DNA of 64,000 nucleotides from Arachis hypogaea (taxonomy: Eukaryota > Streptophyta > Magnoliopsida > Fabales > Fabaceae). The stretch's first letter is position 1. The number at the start of each line of letters is the position of its first letter. The notes below the pieces were generated by a model. It worked only from the letters and a program-made list of their open reading frames with translations. It was not told the origin of the DNA and searched no databases. The stretch spans positions 55,283,559-55,347,558 of the forward strand of contig NC_092040.1 of the NCBI RefSeq assembly GCF_003086295.3. The letters are read 5' to 3'. The translations under genes and the position numbers were made by a program. Positions 1 to 12,487 of this stretch are shown here, one piece after another.

Positions 1-989
1 GCCATCTATCTAGCTTATACCACGAAGATTCTGTTGGGGAATCTAAGAGATATGCGCCCGGCCTAAGGTAGAACGGAAGTGGTTGTCAATCACGCACGTT
101 CATAGGTGAGAATGATGATGAGTGTCACGGATCATCACATTCATCAAGGTGAAGTGCAACGTATATCTTGGATTAAGAATAAAATTGATTTGGATAGAAA
201 ATAATAGTAATTGCATTGAAACTTGAGGTACAGCAGAGCTCCACACCCTTAATCTATGGTGTGTAGAAACTCCACCGTTGAAAATACATAAGTGAGAGAG
301 GTTTAGGCATGGCTGAATGGCCAGCCCCCATGATCTGAGAACTAATCGTCCAGAGATGATCAAATACGCTAGTAAAAAGTTCTATTTATAATAAACTAGC
401 TACTAGGGTTTACATGAGTAAGTAATTGATGCATAAATCCACATCCGGGGCCCACTTGGTGTATGTTTGGGCTGAGCTTGATCTATCCACGAGCTGAGGC
501 GTTTATTGGAGTTGAACTCCAAGTTATAACGTGTTTTGGGCGTTCAACTCCGGATCATGACGTGTTTCTGGCGTTTAACTCCAGACAGCAGCAGGTACTT
601 GGCGTTCAACGCCAAGTTACGTTGTCAATTCCCGAATAAAGGATGGACTATTATATATTGCTGGAAAGCCCTGGAAGTCTACTTTCCAACGCCGTTGAGA
701 GCGCGCCAATTGGAGTTCTGTAGCTCCAGAAGATCCATTTCGAGTGCAGGGAGGTCAGATTCCAACAGCATCAGCAGTCCTTTTGTCAGCCTCTTTCAGA
801 GTTTAGCTCAAGTCCCTCAATTTCAGCCAGAAATTACCTGAAATCACAGAAAAATATACAAACTCATAGTAAAGTCCAGAAATGTGAATTTAACATAAAA
901 ACTAATGAAAACATCCCTAAAAGTAGCTTGAACTTACTAAAAACTACCTAAAAACAATGCCAAAAAGCGTATAAATTATCCGCTCATCA
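1..989 (-). mobile_element. Partial LTR of TGATGAGCGG family, reverse orientation
   Basis: The plus strand ends in ATAAATTATCCGCTCATCA, the reverse complement of the LTR start seen at 26320, 44620, 53208 and 63565. It matches the reverse LTR at 38464-40009 from about position 39054 onward, so the window edge cuts it in its U5-side half. It carries the GGCGTTTAACGCC-like palindromic words of this family (about 480-620). It sits inside a retroelement ORF whose tail resumes at 990. Whether it is a solo LTR or the end of a full element cannot be told because the other end lies outside the window. Confidence 0.9.
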
Positions 990-1391
990 CCATCATCCTT
1001 CACAACATTCAAGTGGGTAAAATTCATATCTCTTAGCTTTCTAATTCCACTTGAATATGGGCTACTGGAGACGGATGGTCAACTTAGAGCTCTTTGTGGC
1101 ATTAAGAGTAAGAGGAAGATGGTCAGTGGAAAGAATTGTCCTGCAAGGTTCATTATGGTTGGAAGCTTTAAGTTTAAACGCAAAGGTTGGTGTAGAGCTC
1201 AACTGAATGGGTCTAGGAAGTTATTTGGCAGCTCCCTGAGGATTTTAGAAAGTTATTTGACAGCTCTCCTGAGGATTCAGATTGCCTGCTACCCGGATGG
1301 AATCACCAGGATCCACTTAAAGACGGGTGTAGAAACAAAGTTTGGGATCCCGGAGGCTGTTGGAATTCCAAACATTGGTGGAGATTCCTAG
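990..1391 (+). pseudogene. C-terminal fragment of orphan retroelement ORF
   Basis: An open frame runs from about 1003 to a TAG at 1389-1391 and encodes a tail with the words FKWVKF, PLEYGLLETDGQLRAL, GIKSKRKMVSGKNCPARF and SFKFKRKGWCRAQLNGSRK. The same tail lies at 55290-55763 and, more diverged, at 29580-29858. It is the end of a Gln/Pro/Tyr-rich ORF of a pol-less LTR element. The upstream part is missing because a reverse LTR abuts it. After SRKLFG the copy carries a short imperfect duplication not seen in the 55-kb copy. I do not recognise the domain; it is basic and hydrophobic and has no visible catalytic motif. Confidence 0.75.
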
Positions 1392-1605
1392 ATCAGTACA
1401 ACCATAAGCCACCATAACAGGAAGCTCATCAAATGTCCAACTTAAGGACTTTAACTAAAAGTGCTAGGTAGGAGACAACCCACCATAGTATGATTGTTTC
1501 TTCTTCAGTTTGAATTTTTGTCTATTTTTGAATTTTGATTGAACCTAGAATTTTTACATAACATTCATTGCATTTTTCATTCTGCATACTGCATATAAAA
1601 AAAAA

Positions 1606-2128
1606 TCACGCACGCGACGCGTCCGCGTCACAAGTGCGTTGGGAAGATAGCAAATTGAACAGAGAGTCACACAAAAGCGTGGTTGGAGGCGTGCCTTTGG
1701 CACAAAATTGATCCACGAGACCGCGTCGCTGACGCGTCCGCGTCCTGTGGGACAAACGCCTCCCACGCATCCGCGTCACCCACGCGAATGCGTGCCCTGA
1801 AATCGACGTAAAAAGGGTGTATGGCCAAAAGTTGAGCTAGAATTGGGTTGGACTCGTGCTCGAAGCACAAGCCTTGCCACGCGTACGCGTCTTTCACGCA
1901 TCCGCACCGTTTTCAAATCTAGGACATCCATGCGATCGCGTCCACCACGCGGTCGCATCACCCAAAGTTTTGGCAAAATGAGTTTTTCACCAGAAAGTTG
2001 TGCGAGCGCGAGGCTGCCCTCGCGCCACTAGCATGAATCATGTCACGCGTCCTCGTGACCTACGCGTCCGTGTCACCTCTTTAAAACGCTATCCACGCGA
2101 ACGCGTGACCCACGCGTCCGCGTCGAAT
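1606..2128 (+). repeat. ACGCGT/CCGCGT palindromic CpG array
   Basis: About 520 bp dense in 6-12 bp words such as ACGCGTCCGCGTC, CACGCGTACGCGTC and CACGCGAACGCGTG, spaced irregularly. The short open frames here, which read as Ala-Tyr-Ala-Trp or Thr-Arg-Thr-Arg, are by-products of the repeat. Related arrays lie in the same position at 21205-21545, 30373-30795 and 55978-56129, and shorter ones inside several LTRs. Confidence 0.85.
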
Positions 2129-2774
2129 GCGCCGCACAACTTATCTTAATTTGCCAAAATATCTTATATTTTTCTTCCCCAAATCATACTTTTTCTTTTC
2201 CTTTCTTATTTCTTTCTTCCCCCTTCCTCTTTCTTCCTTCTTTCTCCTTCTTTTTTTTATTTTCATGCATTTTTATGTTGGCGTTGGAAATTTATTTGGT
2301 CATTGTGGATTTTTGCAAAATTGTTTGGCAATTATATTTTTAAAAGGGTTGCTTGCATGTTCAATTTATTATTTTCATTAGATTATTTACCATGCATGCT
2401 ATGTGTTTGTGATAAAGCCCATATGGCATCATGCACTTTTCTACATTATTCTATTCTACTATTCAATGCCTGCTTTTCACAAATTTCCTTTACTATTGTA
2501 TTAATTGAATTAAATTGTCAATACAAACGTGATAGTTTGTTACAAAGTGATGCTTGATCTACTACTCATGCCCTTGCCGGCATGCCAATAACCATCTTGC
2601 ATCTACTTACCCTATCGTGCACGTGTTCTATTCCCTTTGATGAACTTTTCACATGTTGTCATGACCATATGTTCACTTCATTCATCTTTACCGTGTACTG
2701 ATTATCACTCATTCAATCCTCTTCCTTGCTCTATCTCTTTAGATTTAATTTACTTTCTCTTCCTTTTTTTCAGA

Positions 2775-2948
2775 ATGGCCACCAAGACGGGTAGAGAGAA
2801 AGCTACTCCCAAACTACCGGCAAAGAAAGGAACAAAAAGAGCACCAGCTGAGGTACCACAACCCCCATCGACCTGCACATCTCAGCATGTACCGAAGACG
2901 GTGCAATCTTTAAGTGTGGGGAGGTCGATACCGATCTCCGCGGGTTAG
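2775..2948 (+). CDS. Short conserved retroelement ORF (57 aa), doubtful gene
   Basis: ATG at 2775 follows a polypyrimidine run and CAG, a good 3' splice-site context. The product starts MATKTGREKATPK, is Lys/Ala/Pro rich, and ends near VQSLSVGRSIPISAG. A homologue at 22228 begins MATKKEMEK and ends near VQSLSVGRSIPTSVG. The shared C-terminal words are encoded by the hairpin and AAGTGTGGGGAGG box, so the conservation may be of RNA rather than protein. Function unknown. It could be an exon of a spliced subgenomic transcript or chance. Confidence 0.35.
   Translation: MATKTGREKATPKLPAKKGTKRAPAEVPQPPSTCTSQHVPKTVQSLSVGRSIPISAG
2888..2926 (+). promoter_or_regulatory. Internal hairpin plus PPT-like box
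   Basis: TGTACCG-AAGA-CGGTGCA (2888-2905) forms a 7-bp stem with one G-U pair and a four-base loop. After six bases comes AAGTGTGGGGAGG (2912-2924). The layout matches the box directly before the LTR at 4469, but this copy is internal. Confidence 0.6.
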
Positions 2949-3119
2949 TTAATCCCTTCTCAACACCAATGTTAATTTGTTAATTGTTGCATTTGCATGT
3001 TTGTTTGATTTTATGCATTTAGTCACTACTTGGTTGAAGTAATATTTTCTTTTTCAAGAAATTTTTATAGTATTTCACTAATTTAAATTGAAAATTTTTT
3101 TGTTAAATTTGTTTGAAGT

Positions 3120-4430
<1,311 letters not shown>

Positions 4431-4468
4431 TAGCATGAGGACATGCTAATATTTAAGTGTGGGGAGAT
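4431..4468 (+). promoter_or_regulatory. Terminal hairpin plus polypurine tract
   Basis: TAGCATG-AGGA-CATGCTA (4431-4448) is a perfect 7-bp hairpin with an AGGA loop. Six bases later AAGTGTGGGGAGAT (4455-4468) abuts the LTR start TGATAAACC. The purine-rich run directly 5' of an LTR is the standard plus-strand primer position. The hairpin is the recurring extra. Confidence 0.8.
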
Positions 4469-5960
4469 TGATAAACCACTATTTTATGGTTTATCTTGTG
4501 CTCAATTGAGTGGTTTTTATCAAGCCTTTGCACACTTATTCATACTATTTGCATGGTTTTACAATTCCTTCCTTATGATATGATATATGTGAAAACATGT
4601 TTTCTATGCTTTAGAAATATTAAATTTAATTATCCTTTATTACCATTTGATGCCTTGATATGTGTTAAGTGATTTCAGGGATTATAGGGCAGGAATGGCT
4701 TAGATGATGGAAAGGAAGCATGCAAAAGTGGAAGGAATACAAGAAGTTGAAGAAACTGCTAAGCTGTCAGCCTGACCTCTTTGCACTCAAACGGACATAA
4801 CTTGAGCTACAGAAGTCCAAATGATGCGGTTCCAGTTGCGTTGGAAAGCTAATGTCTGGGGCTTCGATTTGATATATAATTTGCCATAGTGGCCATACAG
4901 ATAGGCGATGCAAACGCGCGCTCCACACGGACGCGTCGCATCTACGAATCTCATTCCGCGCGGACGCGTGGATGACACCTCCGCGTCACTTTGCCGCTAC
5001 CTGTACGGACCAGATTTCACAATCAGCGATTTCTGGGCTATTTCTGACCCAGTTTTCGGCCTGGAGAACACAGATTAGAGGCTATAAAGTAGGGGAATAC
5101 ATCCATTCATAATGATGCTTTCATAATTCATAATTTTTAGTTTTAGATGTAGTTTTTAGAGAGAGAGGCTCTCTCCTCTCTCTTAGGATTAGGATTAGGA
5201 TTAGAACTTATTTTAGGATTAGGATTTCTTTTCACTTCAGGATTATTTCATCTTCATATCAGGTTCAATGTTCCTTTTATTTATTTCCTCAATTTAGTTT
5301 ATGGATTCCTATGTTTAACTCAACTTCTTTATTTGGCTACAACTGCCCATGTTACTTTTGATACTTTTATTAATTCAATTTGAAGTATTTCAGATCTAAG
5401 ATTCTTATTTAGCTTTTTATATTATTGGATTTAATTGATTAACTGGAAGCTCTTGAGTTCTCAACTATTTATGATTGATTGTTATGTCGGCTAATTAACT
5501 GGAATTCCACTAACTCTAGTCTTTCCTTAGGATTTGGCTAGGACTTGGGGAATCTAACCAATTGGTTCACTGGACTTTCCCTTGCTTACACAAAGGTTAA
5601 CTAAGTGGGATTAACTTCCATTCTTATTGGAGTAACTAGGATAGGACTTCCGAAATTTCATATCTTGCCAAGAGTTTATTTTATAGTTATTTATTTATTT
5701 TAGTTGTCATTTGAATTACTTGTCATACTTCTTTCTTATTTCCAGAACCCCCCAATTTTACCTTTTTCATAGCTAATAATAAAAACATACCTCCATGCAA
5801 TTCCTTGAGAAGACGACCCGAGATTTGAATACTCGGTTATCAATTTCAAAAGGGTTTGTTACTTGTGACAACCAAACGTTTGTAAGAAAGGTTGATTACT
5901 TGGTTTAGTAACTATACTTACAACGAGAGTTTACTATAACTTCTAAACCATCAATCTTCA
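4469..5960 (+). mobile_element. 3' LTR, TGATAAACCACTATTTTATGG family
   Basis: Starts TGATAAACCACTATTTTATG directly after the polypurine tract and ends near CTAAACCATCAATCTTCA, about 1492 bp. It is homologous over its length to the LTR at 42383-43813. It has a TATA-type promoter word TATAAAGT at 5083-5090, a short ACGCGT-rich segment (4912-4990), GAGAGAGGCTCTCTC palindromes (about 5160-5175) and a GACGACCCGAG segment near its 3' end shared by nearly all LTRs here. The matching 5' LTR is not in the window. Confidence 0.85.
5083..5090 (+). promoter_or_regulatory. LTR TATA box
   Basis: TATAAAGT in the context GAGGCTATAAAGTAGGGGAA. The same context recurs at 42946 in the related LTR, so it is the likely U3 core promoter. 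Confidence 0.55.
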
Positions 5961-6611
5961 GTTCTTCTATAATTTTATAACTACTTCTATGTAGCTAAGG
6001 TAAATCAAAATAAGAGATGACCAACTAACCAAGTACAACACTCAAAAGAAAGGAACATAATGGAACAAAGATTTTGCATAAATAATTTCAAATGGACAAG
6101 ACTAATATTACTTTTGTTTTGCTTTCACAAATTACTTTAGTTAAACAACAACAACAACAATAGTCTGCAATTATAAATGAGTTTAACCACTAGTGAAAGT
6201 GAATTAATTTTTTAGAGATAGAGCTATTTAGAATCAAACTCTGACGAAATTGAGTTATAATGCCAGCAAGTCCTCAAATTATATGAAAAAGAAATAGTGT
6301 GATGGCTAGTATTGGCATAAATTTTTCACGAGATAGAGCTGTTTAGAAATCAAACTCTGACAAAATTGAGTTATAATGCCAGCAAATCCTTAAATTATAT
6401 GAAAAAAAATAGTGATTGCTAATATTGGCCTAAACTTTTCACGTTTTAATGAAATAAAGCTTGAAATTAAAGTATTTGCTTCAGGTCTAATGCCCAGGAC
6501 ATTTTGCACTAAAATTATGATAAATGACATACAAAAATGTGCAAACTTTATGTCAAAACATTCATCTAAAAATAAGAATTTCAACTAATCAAGAATAGTA
6601 AATTTTTAGGC
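5961..6611. other. AT-rich DNA without recognisable gene
   Basis: No supported ORF. It holds a short ACA microsatellite (about 6145-6160) and a direct duplication described separately. Confidence 0.6.
6215..6442 (+). repeat. Two-copy direct tandem duplication (about 115 bp)
   Basis: GAGATAGAGCT begins at 6215 and again at 6330. Both copies continue through AATTGAGTTATAATGCCAGC and end near TTTTCAC. A few substitutions and small indels separate them. Confidence 0.85.
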
Positions 6612-6622
6612 ACTACATATCC

Positions 6623-7507
6623 TTAAATCCATATTTTTTCAAATTAGTTTTGGAAGTACTCACAGGGTACATCTAAGAGCCTGTGCCAATGATACATATT
6701 TTTTGCTGGTGATATCATCTTTATGGGAGAGTCAAGGGAAGACCTAAATAAGAAGTTGGACTTTTAGAGAGAAGCTCTAAACGTGTATGGTCTGCGCATA
6801 AGCCGTAGCAAGATGGAATATATGAAATGTAAGTTCAGTTTGAAAATCGAAAACTCTAATATAGAGGTGAAAATTGGAGAAAATATCTTACCAAAAGTTA
6901 AAAGTTTTAAGTATATTGAGTGCATCATACAAGATAATGGAGAGATTGAATAGGATGTAAATCATAGGATCCAAGCAGGTTGATCAAAATGGCGGAGTGC
7001 ATCTGGTTTTATATGCGACAAAAAATTATCTTCAAAACTTATGGTAAATTCTATCGCACTACTATAAGACTGGCTATGCTTTATGGTACGGAGTATTGGG
7101 CGGCCAAAGGGGAGCACGAATATAAGCTGAGTGTGGCAGAGATGAAGATGCTGAGATGGATGAGTGGTCATACACAATTGGATAAATTAAGGAACGAAGA
7201 TATAAGGGAGAGAGTTGGAGTAGCACCCATTGTGGAAAAGATGGTTGAATTGAATCACATTTCAGGTGGTTTGGACATATGAGAAGCAGACCGACAGAAT
7301 ACACAGTCAGGAGGGTAGATGAGATAGAAGATGGACAATGAGTGAAAGACAGAGGAAGACTTAAGAAGACCATCCATGAGGTGGTCAAACAAGATCTACA
7401 TGTAAACGGTCTCTTTGTAGACATAATACATATCAGAGTACAATGACGTGGTTTGATTCATGTAGCCCACCCCACGTAGTGGAACAATACTTTGTTGTTG
7501 TTGTTGT
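6623..7507 (+). pseudogene. 5'-truncated RTE-type LINE, reverse transcriptase remnant
   Basis: A decayed non-LTR retrotransposon end. Frames that switch several times spell LVLEVLTGYI (about 6660), FAGDIIFMGESREDLNKKL (about 6705, where the catalytic FADD is read FAGD), VYGLRISRSKMEYMKCKFS, FKYIECIIQDNGEIE, AMLYGTEYWAAKGEHEYKLS and MKMLRWMSGHTQLDKLRNED. These are the palm and downstream motifs of plant RTE-like LINEs. It ends in TTGTTGTTGTTGT, a typical RTE tail. The flanks carry an 11-bp duplication ACTACATATCC (6612-6622 and 7508-7518), which fixes both ends of an 885-bp insertion. In-frame stops and frameshifts make it dead. Confidence 0.88.
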
Positions 7508-7518
7508 ACTACATATCC

Positions 7519-8038
7519 AGATAAGATGTAATTAGAAGTGCTCTCTCACAGGAAAATTACATTCTGCCACCTTCTTCATAAAAATTACCATAAAGTTTAG
7601 AGACCTATAAATGAGCTAAAATTTAGCTGGGACACAATAGAGATACTAAAATTCACATGGTTCTATTTATATTTTGGATTCACAAAACTGTGCAGGGCAC
7701 ATAACAAAACAGAGGAACAAAGACTGAATTAGGCACAAGTACAACACATACCATACATATACTAAAAAGTTGCGAACCGTACATACCATCACAATCATGT
7801 TCAATTAGCGACAAACAACAAGCAAGGGTAGAGATTAAGAGAACCTGTAATTTTGTTGAAAGGAGCGGCGAAAAAGATCACAAACAGCCACGGCAACAAA
7901 CAACCTTGCCAGCAACAGCAGTAACGATCCTTCTTTCTGAACGAGCAGCAATCCTTCTTTTGTCTCTCTTTTTCAATGGCGGTGGAAGGAATGGTTTGAG
8001 AGAGATAATGGGTTTTCAATTTTTCAACTGAAATAGTG
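7519..8038. other. Unassigned unique-looking DNA
   Basis: No convincing gene. A 72-codon reverse frame (7801-8019) is Lys/Cys rich and matches nothing I know. The next element begins at 8039. Confidence 0.5.
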
Positions 8039-8274
8039 CTTATTTGGGTGCCATCATTTTGATAAAAAAAGATCTTTTTTTTTATTTTTTAGCGTGTTTG
8101 GTAAATTTCTAGTAGTAAAAGTTAAAGCACTAGAAAAATAAAAAAAGATATTTTTTGAGAAGGTATAATTTATATTTTTTTAAAAGATATTTTTTCTTAA
8201 AAAAGATATTTTTTTATGTAATAAATAAACAAAAAGTACTTTTATATTATTATACCACTACTAGAAAACTAGTT

Positions 8275-8545
8275 ATTATAGACGGATATTTCTGACGGAT
8301 TTTATCCCATGGAAATACAGACGGAATTTCAGAAGGATTTTTTGTCGGAAAACAAAAAAATGAATTAGTATAAATTACAGACGGAAAAGAAAATCTGTTA
8401 GTAATTCCATCGAAAAAATTAATTTTTTTTGTGAGAAACAATTACAGATAGAAAATCTATCTGTAATTAAATGGACAAAACACTGTATTTAATTAAATTA
8501 TTACAGACAAAAAATCTGTCTGTAATTTAAAAATTTTCGTCGAAA
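8275..8545. repeat. Left subterminal repeats of CACTA element
   Basis: Many copies in both orientations of ACAGACGGA or ATCTGTCTGTAATT, several forming perfect palindromes such as ACAGATAGAAAATCTATCTGT. In CACTA elements such repeats bind the transposase. Confidence 0.8.
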
Positions 8546-8559
8546 ATATTAGAATAAAG

Positions 8560-8870
8560 ATTTGAAGATCACGGTTATCCTCTTCATTTCACACCACTCT
8601 CTCACGATTCCACATTCATCCCCTCTGAACGCTTCATCGGCGGTACTATCAGCCTTGCACCGCCATCTCACCGAACCTCCATTGCACTCAACTTCCATCA
8701 GCCTTGCTCGCATCGCTCCCTTCCATCGACCTTGCTTACATCGCTCCCTTTCGAACCCTAATGTGCGTTTCTCTCTTCGATCTCGCCACTAGTGCTTTCT
8801 CTTCTCCGTGTGTTGCTGCGTTTCTCTTTTTGATCTTGCCTCAACTGTGCAGGTAACCCTAATCTCCTTT
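8560..8870 (+). other. Possible captured 5' leader, unidentified
   Basis: GC-richer, CT-rich sequence with TCTCTTCGATCTCG-type words and a good donor-like GCAG/GTAACC near 8850. It looks like a plant gene leader and first exon edge, but no protein family is recognisable. It may belong to the ATPase fragment that follows. Confidence 0.3.
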
Positions 8871-9121
8871 CTCTTTCATCGCTGCTTTCTTTCATTAAAT
8901 TCCATCACTAACTCTAATTCTATTTCCTATTCTATGATAAGAACTTGTAACGGTTACAATTCTTTATTTTGTGTTCTTATAAACTTGTTTGTGAAATCAA
9001 GGTTTCTGAATGCATTGACTAGTTTTATTTTGGTTGAATTTTTTGGGGATTAGGTTTTTATTGATTCACAGTGTCTCAGCGATTGAAGACTAGTATCCAT
9101 GTTAACTTGGTCTTCCATATA

Positions 9122-10120
9122 GGACTCAGAATTAAGATGCTATAGATGCCGCAATTATTGGTATGCTTGCTAATCCAAAGGAGGTAAATATATTCCCAAA
9201 TTGATTTTTCAATATAAGAAATTAAAAGGGAAAAATATATGTTGAATTTAAAGGTAAGAATTTCTAAATCTTAATGTAAATTTTACAGGCAAAAGCTGGA
9301 ATCAGGGAGGTCCATTTTTTCCCTTTCAATCCTGGAGACAAGAGGACTACTCTAACTTACATTGAATCTGATGGAAAATGGCATAGATCCAGCAAAGGTG
9401 CTCTGAGCAGGTAAAAATATTCTGCTATTGGCACCAGCTGATTATGTTTGTGCAGTGGACTTAACAATATTCTTTTCTCCCGGTTTAGATATTAAACCTC
9501 TGCAACTGCAAAGAGGATGTGAGGAGAAAGGCTATGCAACTATTGTTAAGTTTGCTGAGCGTAGGCTCTGATCTTTGGGGGTTGCTAGGCAGGTTTTACA
9601 AAAAAAGATATTAACATTTATAGTTTACAACTTGGTTGAATGAGTTTTTATTCATAATTGCTGCTTGAATATCTTTATATAACAGGAAGTACCTGAGAAA
9701 TCAAAAGATGCTCATGGTGCACCATGGCAATTTGTTGCGCTGCTACCACTATTTGATCCTCCCAGGCATGATAGCGCTGAAACCATCACAAGAGCCCTGA
9801 ACCTTGGTGTTAATGTAAAAATGATTACTTGTAAGATTTGTTGTGTCATTTTTCTTTTTTGTTCATACCATTAATTCAAATCATGTTGCTTAGAAATTTC
9901 TTTTGGGTTTCTTTTTCTCCAGGTGATTAGCTTGCTATTGCCAAGGAAACTAGAAGAAGGCTTGGCATGGGAACAAACATGTACCCTTCATCCTCATTGC
10001 TTGGTCAAAGCAAGGATGCTGCAGTTTCATCTCTTCTAGTTGATGAGTTAATTGAGAAAGATGATGGATTTGCTAGAGTGTTTCCCAGTAGGGATAATAT
10101 ATATTTGAGTATGCATCTTG
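9122..10120 (+). pseudogene. Plasma-membrane H+-ATPase gene fragment, captured
   Basis: Five exon-like blocks with conserved splice sites match the catalytic P/N-domain region of plant P3A proton pumps. 9122-9183 reads DAIDAAIIGMLANPKE after a stop; 9289-9410 reads [18 protein letters not shown] and [17 protein letters not shown]; 9489-9592 reads ILNLCNCKEDVRRKA, then needs a frameshift and has a stop in KFAERRL-SLGVARQ; 9686-9830 reads [27 protein letters not shown] and [12 protein letters not shown]; 9923 onward reads a stop at the Gln of GDQLAIAKET and then [18 protein letters not shown] and [16 protein letters not shown]. The phosphorylated-Asp motif and the transmembrane parts are absent. 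Stops and frameshifts make it a pseudogene. Intron retention implies DNA-level capture. Confidence 0.9.
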
Positions 10121-10169
10121 TCTTATGTCAAATGTTTAAAAAAGTTACCAACAAAATAGCCTGGTAAAA

Positions 10170-12120
10170 TAATAATATAGATGGTAGCATCATCCATTTT
10201 TTTAAATATTGAGGTGAGATTCATTCATCGTGGCTTCCACTTTTATCTTGAGATTGCTGATTTTCTCTGAGTTTCTACTTCTTGTCATTGGTTATTTGAT
10301 GCTAAATATTGGCTTCCTCTTCAACTTGTCACTTGCAGAATTATAGAAGGGTCAATCAGTTGCCGGTAAAGGAATGGATTCACAGCTTTAATTTTTGTCA
10401 AACACTAAACAAAGCAATTGTTTTTTTGAAAGAACTTAGAAAATTGTAATAGTACTGGGATAAGATTTATTTATTCATTTTTTTCTGAAATAAATGGTTT
10501 TTGGATTTATTCATATTCTGCGTAGGCAGAGCTCATGTTCTGAGCAGAAGTATGGTGCAAATATGTAACCTGCAGCACACTTCCTCCTCAGAAACTTGCA
10601 CGCCCCACACGGTAAACCTGACCCACCACTACTTGTTCCATAAAGGAGGGACTTATATTTATATTATATGAGAAAATGTGAATGGGGGACAATGGAAAAT
10701 GGTTAATTATTTCGTGTACCTTCTCTTTTAAGTTTCATGTTCATGTATCAACCAATTCAGCACTAACTGGATAAGGTTTTCTTTAATTTTTGGTAACTTA
10801 ACATAATGATTTTTCAAATAATGATAGTTAAGAGAAAATATATATGTTAAAATGCAAATTTTCAAATAGTTTCTTATGATGGTGTCTCTTAAGTTTTAAT
10901 GAGTTATAGACTTATAGTACCGATTTTGTAATGTAATATTTTAAATTTAATATAGCAACGTAAATATTTTCGTGGAAATGAAGGTGTTGTGCATTTATTT
11001 GGACTAGTTTGCTTCTAAGAGTTTTTCCTTTGTAGAATACAGAAGGACCACACTCATTGATGATAAGTTTGGAATTTTTCTTATGTCTAAAGGTTAAAGT
11101 TTGAAGAATCTAGTGAGAAATGTAGATGTTGTTGCTCGTTTTCTTCTCTTTGTAGTGCATATTCATTCATATCTTAGTGCTTTAACATGATATTTATCGT
11201 GGTTGAAATTTTTTGATTATGATTATAGTGAATTACATTGAGATATTATTGAAGAGAGACAGAGAAATGTTATACCCAAGAACAAAATATTATATTAGAA
11301 GGAAGTATGCTTCACTCATACAAGTACCTATACTAATCTTTGAAACTAGATCTTGTGCATTATTTAGCTACAAAAGAAAACCAAAGTTAGTCTATTACTT
11401 CTTGTTTGATGATTCATGACGTTTTTGCCTCTGGCTATTCCCCTTTTGGTCGCTTGAACTAACACTACTATCTCTTTCTCTCTCTTTCTCTCTCTCTGTT
11501 TGTTATTTTTCTGTGATCATCTCAATTGGGTAGAATAAGGAGTGCTCAATTTTTGTTTTTTTGTTTCAGCTAAGAATAGCAGTTTCTAAAGAGGTATTTG
11601 ATCGTGAAAGTTTTCACCTTTCAGCACTGCAAATGTAGAATTTTACGAGTTTGTTTTTTATTTTACAGACCCTTTTCTTCTATGTTCATCGATAGCTTAG
11701 ATGAAATAGAAATTTTGGAAGAATTTTACATGTTTTAAAGTTTTGGATTTTAGTTCTTGTTGTGTTGTAAGAACAGGTAGATTCATCATTCAGTTTCTGT
11801 TGTGGACTTTCTGATAACCAAAACAACATGTCCTCTACACACGGTTTGGTAGTTCATACATTTTACAAGTTTATGAAGGATGATTTTGCCACTTAGAAGG
11901 GCTAATTTTTACTTTCATGGCTCACAAAAAAAGGATAAATAATAAAAATTGGTAATGAGTTTAGGGGGAGGCAAAAATAAAAGCTTAGTACAAAAAAAAA
12001 ACAAAAAAATTTGTCAAACTAGTCCTTTTGTCTCTTACCTATCAATGCAGTACCTGAAGTGCAATTTTAAATTCTAATTTTATAAATGAAGTGGAATTTT
12101 GACATAGTTCTTGTATATAT
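10170..12120. other. CACTA interior without recognised gene
   Basis: AT-rich, intron-like sequence with scattered short frames. I recognise no protein family. It may hold introns or spacer of the captured fragments. Confidence 0.5.
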
Positions 12121-12165
12121 ATTTTTCAGGGAATAGCTTATTCTCTAGTTTGTTGAAGTGTGCAA

Positions 12166-12360
12166 ATGGCTTCACTTGGTGATATAGGACTTGCAGCAGC
12201 AATATACCTCCTCAGTGCATTAACTTTCTTAATTGCATTTGCTGTGCTCCGGATACAACCTATAAATGATAGAGTGTACTTTCCGAAATGGTATTTGAAG
12301 GGTTTAAGGACCAGTCCTTTGCACTCAAAAGCATTTGTGAACAGACCAAGTATGCTCTAG
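12166..12360 (+). pseudogene. OSCA/CSC1-like channel first-exon fragment, captured
   Basis: The ATG at 12166 opens a 64-codon frame beginning MASLGDIGLAAAIYLLSALT and containing FAVLRIQPINDRVYFPKWYL and KGLRTSPLHSKAFV. This is the start of plant OSCA/CSC1 (ERD4-like) osmosensitive calcium-permeable channels, covering the first transmembrane helix and the cytosolic stretch after it. The frame ends in a stop (12358-12360) shortly after AFV, where the family normally goes on for some 700 residues. No further exon is recognisable downstream, so it is a captured fragment without channel function. Confidence 0.85.
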
Positions 12361-12487
12361 TTTGATGAAAATTAACTGGAATTTTGAAATCTTAACTTGT
12401 TTCAACATCAAATGCTTTTTTTGCTTTCTCTTATTTCATTTACAAACCTATAGTATTGCTTCTTACTGTTACCATATGGTTTTGCAG

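Noticed and set aside
5177..5230. Telomere-like TTAGGA repeats
   Set aside because: The plant telomere unit is TTTAGGG. These few TTAGGA units lie inside an LTR and recur, degraded, at about 43045 in the sister LTR.
6143..6162. ACA repeat as the tail of a second, reverse LINE
   Set aside because: No LINE coding similarity or target duplication was seen beside it.
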